From: Mycoplasmatota bacterium
Lineage (GTDB): Bacteria; Bacillota_I; Bacilli_A; MAG-NZ
Length of the DNA stretch: 64,000 nt
Assembly: GCA_018394315.1 (NCBI GenBank)
Contig: CP074575.1
Coordinates: forward strand, 1,334,615-1,398,614
Reading direction: 5' to 3'
Within the stretch, counting starts at the first letter, position 1. Every line of letters begins with the position of its first letter. Positions 61,253 through 64,000 of this stretch are shown here, piece after piece. The translations under genes and the position numbers were made by a program. The notes under the pieces were generated by a model that saw only the letters and a program-made list of their open reading frames with translations, did no database searches and was not told the DNA's origin.

Positions 61253-62501
61253 GAATAATTTTATTAAGAATCGAGAGAATTTAGTTAAGAAATTAGATAA
61301 AGCTTCAATTGTGGCAGTTTTTGCAGGTATAGAGAAACATAAATCTGCAGATGCATTTTATACATTTACGCCTAACAGAAATTTCTACTATTTAACGGGA
61401 ATTGAAAGAGAAAATATGATTTTATTAATGAATAGTACAAATAATTCAACTTATCTTTTTATTGAGGAGAATACCGAATATAAAGAAAAGTGGTTAGGGG
61501 CTAGAATGAGTAAAGAAAAAGCCAGTGAAATATCTGGTATTGAGGAAAAGAATATTTTTTACTTAGAAGCATTTGAAAAACACTTTCAATCATTATTAAC
61601 TTCTAGAATGAATTTATATCCAAAATATTTATATTTAGATTTGTTAAGGGATAAGGGTAATGAACATCCAGAGACTTTTGAGTTTGCTAGGAAAGTTAAA
61701 GATAAATATCCAGAATTAATAATTCAAAATCTTGAATTTCATTTAAACACTTTGAGAATGATTAAGACTAAAGAAGAAATTGATGAAATTAAGAAGGCTG
61801 TGGATATCACTAAAGAAGGTATTGAGAGTTTAATGAAGAATTCAAAAGTTGGATTATATGAATACCAATTAGAGTCTTATTATAAGCAGTCAATAATGTA
61901 TAACAATTCGTCTGAGTCATTTCCAACAATAGCTGCAAGTGGAGGTAATGCTACTGTTTTGCATTATGTAGATAATAATTCTTTATTAAAGGATAATACA
62001 TTAATATTATTTGATTTAGGGGCGTATAGTAGTCATTATTGTTCTGACATAACTCGTACTTTTCCTGTTAATGGAAAGTTCACCGAGAGACAAAAGGAAA
62101 TATATGAAGTTGTTTTAAAAGCTAATAAAGAGTCAATTAAACATATTAAACCAGGAATGACATTTGTAGAAATAAACAAATTTGCTAGAGATATTTTAAT
62201 TGAAGGATGTAAGGGACTTGGATTAATGACAGAGGATAAAGACATCTCGAAATTTTATTATCATGGTCTAGGTCATTATTTAGGTCTAGATGTTCATGAT
62301 GTTGGTCACTACAAGACTATAGAAGAAGGAATGGTTTTAACTATTGAACCGGGATTATATATTAAAGAAGAAAACATTGGAGTTAGAATCGAAGATGACA
62401 TTGTGATTACTAAAGATGGATGTATTAATTTAAGTTCAAATATTATTAAAGAAGTCGATGAAATTGAAGAATTTATGAAGAATAATCCTAAAAATCAGTA
62501 A
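61245..62501 (+). CDS. Xaa-Pro aminopeptidase (PepP type, M24B)
   Basis: 418 aa with an AMP_N domain (FYTFTPNRNFYYLTGIEREN near residue 37) and a C-terminal M24 domain: LFDLGAYSSHYCSDITRTFP near 257, YYHGLGHYLGLDVHDVG near 338, and LTIEPGLYIKEENIGVRIED near 365. It removes residues preceding proline. Two ATGs are adjacent; 61245 is at the better distance from GGGAGAG. It overlaps the phosphohexomutase end. Confidence 0.93.
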   Translation: MNKNNFIKNRENLVKKLDKASIVAVFAGIEKHKSADAFYTFTPNRNFYYLTGIERENMILLMNSTNNSTYLFIEENTEYKEKWLGARMSKEKASEISGIEEKNIFYLEAFEKHFQSLLTSRMNLYPKYLYLDLLRDKGNEHPETFEFARKVKDKYPELIIQNLEFHLNTLRMIKTKEEIDEIKKAVDITKEGIESLMKNSKVGLYEYQLESYYKQSIMYNNSSESFPTIAASGGNATVLHYVDNNSLLKDNTLILFDLGAYSSHYCSDITRTFPVNGKFTERQKEIYEVVLKANKESIKHIKPGMTFVEINKFARDILIEGCKGLGLMTEDKDISKFYYHGLGHYLGLDVHDVGHYKTIEEGMVLTIEPGLYIKEENIGVRIEDDIVITKDGCINLSSNIIKEVDEIEEFMKNNPKNQ

Positions 62502-62550
62502 TTGAATTTTGGTATAAAATTATATTACAAATTTTGGGTGGAGGATTATT

Positions 62551-63090
62551 ATGGATTTAATAACTGAAAGACTTACACTTAGAAGTTTTCAAGAGCACGA
62601 TTTGGATTTCTTTCTAGGACTTGAGCAAAATGATTTCTATATTAAATATGAAAGAGATACCATTCCAAGTGATGAGGAAATAAAAGAGAAATTCGACGGG
62701 ATTCTTATAAATTCAGAAAGTGATAAGTATTCAAGATTTTTGATTACCGGATCAGATGGTAAACAAATGGGTACCGTGGTGTTATGGCGAATCAACGAAA
62801 AAATAAATGAGTGGGAAATAGGTTGGGGTATCTTGCAAAAATTTACAGGTTTAGGATATGTAACAGAGGCGGCTAGAAGAGTAATTCAGTTTGCTTTCGA
62901 AACTCTGAAAATACATAGAGTGGTAGCACTTTGTCACGCTAATAACACACCCTCAGAAAATATTATGAAGAGAATAGGAATGCAAAAAGAAGGAACATTT
63001 AGAGATAACCGATTTTTGAACGGAACATGGAGAGATAGTTTGCAGTACTCAATTACTGAGAACGAGTACTATCAAATGAAGACTAAATAG
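62551..63090 (+). CDS. GNAT family acetyltransferase, RimJ/RimL-like
   Basis: 179 aa. The N-terminus LITERLTLRSFQEHDLDFF is typical of RimJ/RimL-type GNATs. The acetyl-CoA region is GWGILQKFTGLGYVTEAARR near residue 91, and the C-terminal half has VVALCHANNTPSENIMKRIG near 125. It may acetylate a protein N-terminus or a small amine; the substrate is unknown. It stands alone and ends before a terminator. Confidence 0.9.
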   Translation: MDLITERLTLRSFQEHDLDFFLGLEQNDFYIKYERDTIPSDEEIKEKFDGILINSESDKYSRFLITGSDGKQMGTVVLWRINEKINEWEIGWGILQKFTGLGYVTEAARRVIQFAFETLKIHRVVALCHANNTPSENIMKRIGMQKEGTFRDNRFLNGTWRDSLQYSITENEYYQMKTK

Positions 63091-63099
63091 ACGTTTTAG

Positions 63100-63129
63100 G
63101 ACTTGCGCAAAATATGCGTAAGTCTTTTT
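63100..63129 (+). terminator. Intrinsic terminator after the RimJ/L-like gene
   Basis: Ten-bp stem GACTTGCGCA / TGCGTAAGTC with one G-T pair, loop AAATA, followed by TTTTT. Confidence 0.88.
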
Positions 63130-63178
63130 AAAAGTAAAACTCATTTCTTATATAAATATCTATTTTAGGAGGTGTTAT

Positions 63179-63763
63179 ATGAGATTTTTTTTATTGATGA
63201 GCATTCTTTCTACTCATAATAATTTTGAAGAAATTATTTTTATTGATGAGGGTAGATTACTTGAAGAATATAGCGAAGAGGAATATGATGATTACTACGA
63301 CCATTTAAAAAAACGTTTCTTTGGTTGGAATTCTTATATAGTTGAGGATCAAAAAGATGTATATTTTGTATCAGATACATTATTTAGTTACAGTAATCAA
63401 TCTAATGAGTCCATAAGTTATAAATATGTTTATGAAACTGGAAAAGACATTAAGGATTCTGTTGCAGTTACGGGTGGTATCTCTACTAATGCAAGTACAA
63501 AGGCTAAAGGGTTTAATTTAAAGTTTGATAATAAGTTGCAGTCTAAAATTTCTGTAGAACAGTCCAAGTCTATTACTGAGAAATGGCAACTTGATATTGA
63601 TGTTCCTCCTTTTACTAAAATGTCACTTAAAATTAGAGGAGAAGGTAAGATCAGTAATGGAGTTTCACACCTTTACATATTTTTCATAAAAGTAAAAGAA
63701 GGCGGTTGGGAAGTATTAGATGTAACAAAAGAATATTATTGGTTAGTAGAGGAATACGTATGA
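63179..63763 (+). CDS. Hypothetical beta-rich protein
   Basis: 194 aa. After an acidic N-terminal part (EEYSEEEYDDYYDHLKKRFF) the sequence becomes a series of alternating Ser/Thr-rich beta strands (VAVTGGISTNASTKAKGFNL, SKISVEQSKSITEKWQLDID), then VPPFTKMSLKIRGEG. This is loosely reminiscent of the central region of aerolysin-fold (ETX/MTX2-like) proteins, but no signal peptide is clear and I do not assign that family. A strong AGGAGGTG precedes the ATG. It overlaps the next gene by 4 bp (ATGA). Confidence 0.6.
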   Translation: MRFFLLMSILSTHNNFEEIIFIDEGRLLEEYSEEEYDDYYDHLKKRFFGWNSYIVEDQKDVYFVSDTLFSYSNQSNESISYKYVYETGKDIKDSVAVTGGISTNASTKAKGFNLKFDNKLQSKISVEQSKSITEKWQLDIDVPPFTKMSLKIRGEGKISNGVSHLYIFFIKVKEGGWEVLDVTKEYYWLVEEYV

Positions 63764-64000
63764 AAAAATATATTGTAGGAGGAATAGTTATCTTACTAGT
63801 AGCTATTTTGTTCTTGTTAACTAATGATAGAAGTACATCTATTTTTACGTTAAGACATCTTTATTCTCAAGCACTCACGGATGGAGAATTTTTGAGGATT
63901 CCACTGCTAGTGAATAATGACTCATTCTATACCGATGAATCCTCTATTGAAAGAATCAATCTTATTGATGATATAAACATTATACCTGTTTCAATAGATT
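63760..64000 (+). CDS. 5' part of a membrane-anchored hypothetical protein (runs off the window)
   Basis: The start ATG at 63760 overlaps the previous TGA. The first 80 residues show a short basic tail, one membrane helix (about residues 4-21), and an exported or extracellular region beginning NDRSTSIFTLRHLYSQALTD. The frame is still open at the window end. The function cannot be assigned. Confidence 0.6.
   Translation, partial: MKKYIVGGIVILLVAILFLLTNDRSTSIFTLRHLYSQALTDGEFLRIPLLVNNDSFYTDESSIERINLIDDINIIPVSID

Noticed and set aside
63179-63763. ETX/MTX2-type pore-forming toxin
   Set aside because: Only general beta-strand composition and a VPP turn agree; there is no clear signal peptide and no specific motif.

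Overview
The window is AT-rich, densely packed, mostly plus-strand DNA from a spore-forming, Gram-positive (Bacillota, Bacilli-like) bacterium. TGA is used as a stop (ylmG and trmL end on it), so the code is the standard bacterial one and not the Mycoplasma code. Stalked lipoproteins with repeated VPGETVYVEVPG-type segments, an iron-sulfur serine dehydratase, pyruvate phosphate dikinase and an iron-sulfur queuosine reductase suggest an anaerobe or facultative anaerobe. It probably lies near the wall-bearing or deep-branching relatives of the Mollicutes, but I cannot place it more closely from sequence alone.

Layout. 1-5.2 kb: ruvA-ruvB-queA-sdaA-tgt (Holliday junction migration and queuosine tRNA modification, with a serine dehydratase inserted). 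5.3-10.1 kb: division and wall genes ftsW-murG-murB-divIB-ftsZ, without ftsA. 10.4-15 kb: the sporulation switch spoIIGA-sigE-sigG followed by the ylm cluster (ylmC, ylmE, sepF, ylmG, ylmH), then a T-box-controlled ileS; divIVA is absent from its usual place. 18-29.5 kb: ppdK, two exporters, queG-trmL, small spore proteins (a CotF-like pair and a possible SASP), a thioredoxin, peptidases and twin tRNA-Gly genes. 29.5-35.4 kb: a hybrid histidine kinase with two solute-binding-type sensor domains behind a structured leader and a Spo0A-like box, small membrane proteins, a patatin, and a cotJ operon in which cotJA and cotJB are fused.

35.5-38.4 kb holds the most attractive candidate for a new system. 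A 41-codon secreted-peptide gene, preceded by a near-perfect 20-bp palindrome and closed by its own terminator, lies directly upstream of an HTH-TPR regulator about as long as NprR. That regulator is translationally coupled to a DUF368/PopT-type undecaprenyl-phosphate flippase. This looks like an RNPP-type peptide-pheromone circuit. 38.4-46.2 kb: a GNAT enzyme, mgtE, a CotY/Z-like coat gene with a sigma-K-type promoter, a membrane-tethered EIIB-like protein lacking the phosphorylatable cysteine, transketolase, and a LytTR regulator coupled to a beta-propeller protein.

46.4-57.3 kb: three large tandem paralogous lipoproteins (1155, 1163 and 1181 aa). Each has four FMN_bind-like domains and a C-terminal Ig-like region. 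The first two have strong promoters preceded by TTCACA-like hexamers repeating every 11 bp (Pho-box-like), and their codon use suggests very high expression. 57.3-64 kb: sspI, trmB, an M42 peptidase, acpP, a phosphohexomutase, an Xaa-Pro peptidase, a GNAT enzyme and two unknown genes at the edge. The sporulation genes (spoIIGA, sigE, sigG, cotJ, CotF-like, CotY/Z-like, sspI) are scattered but together imply a real endospore programme.
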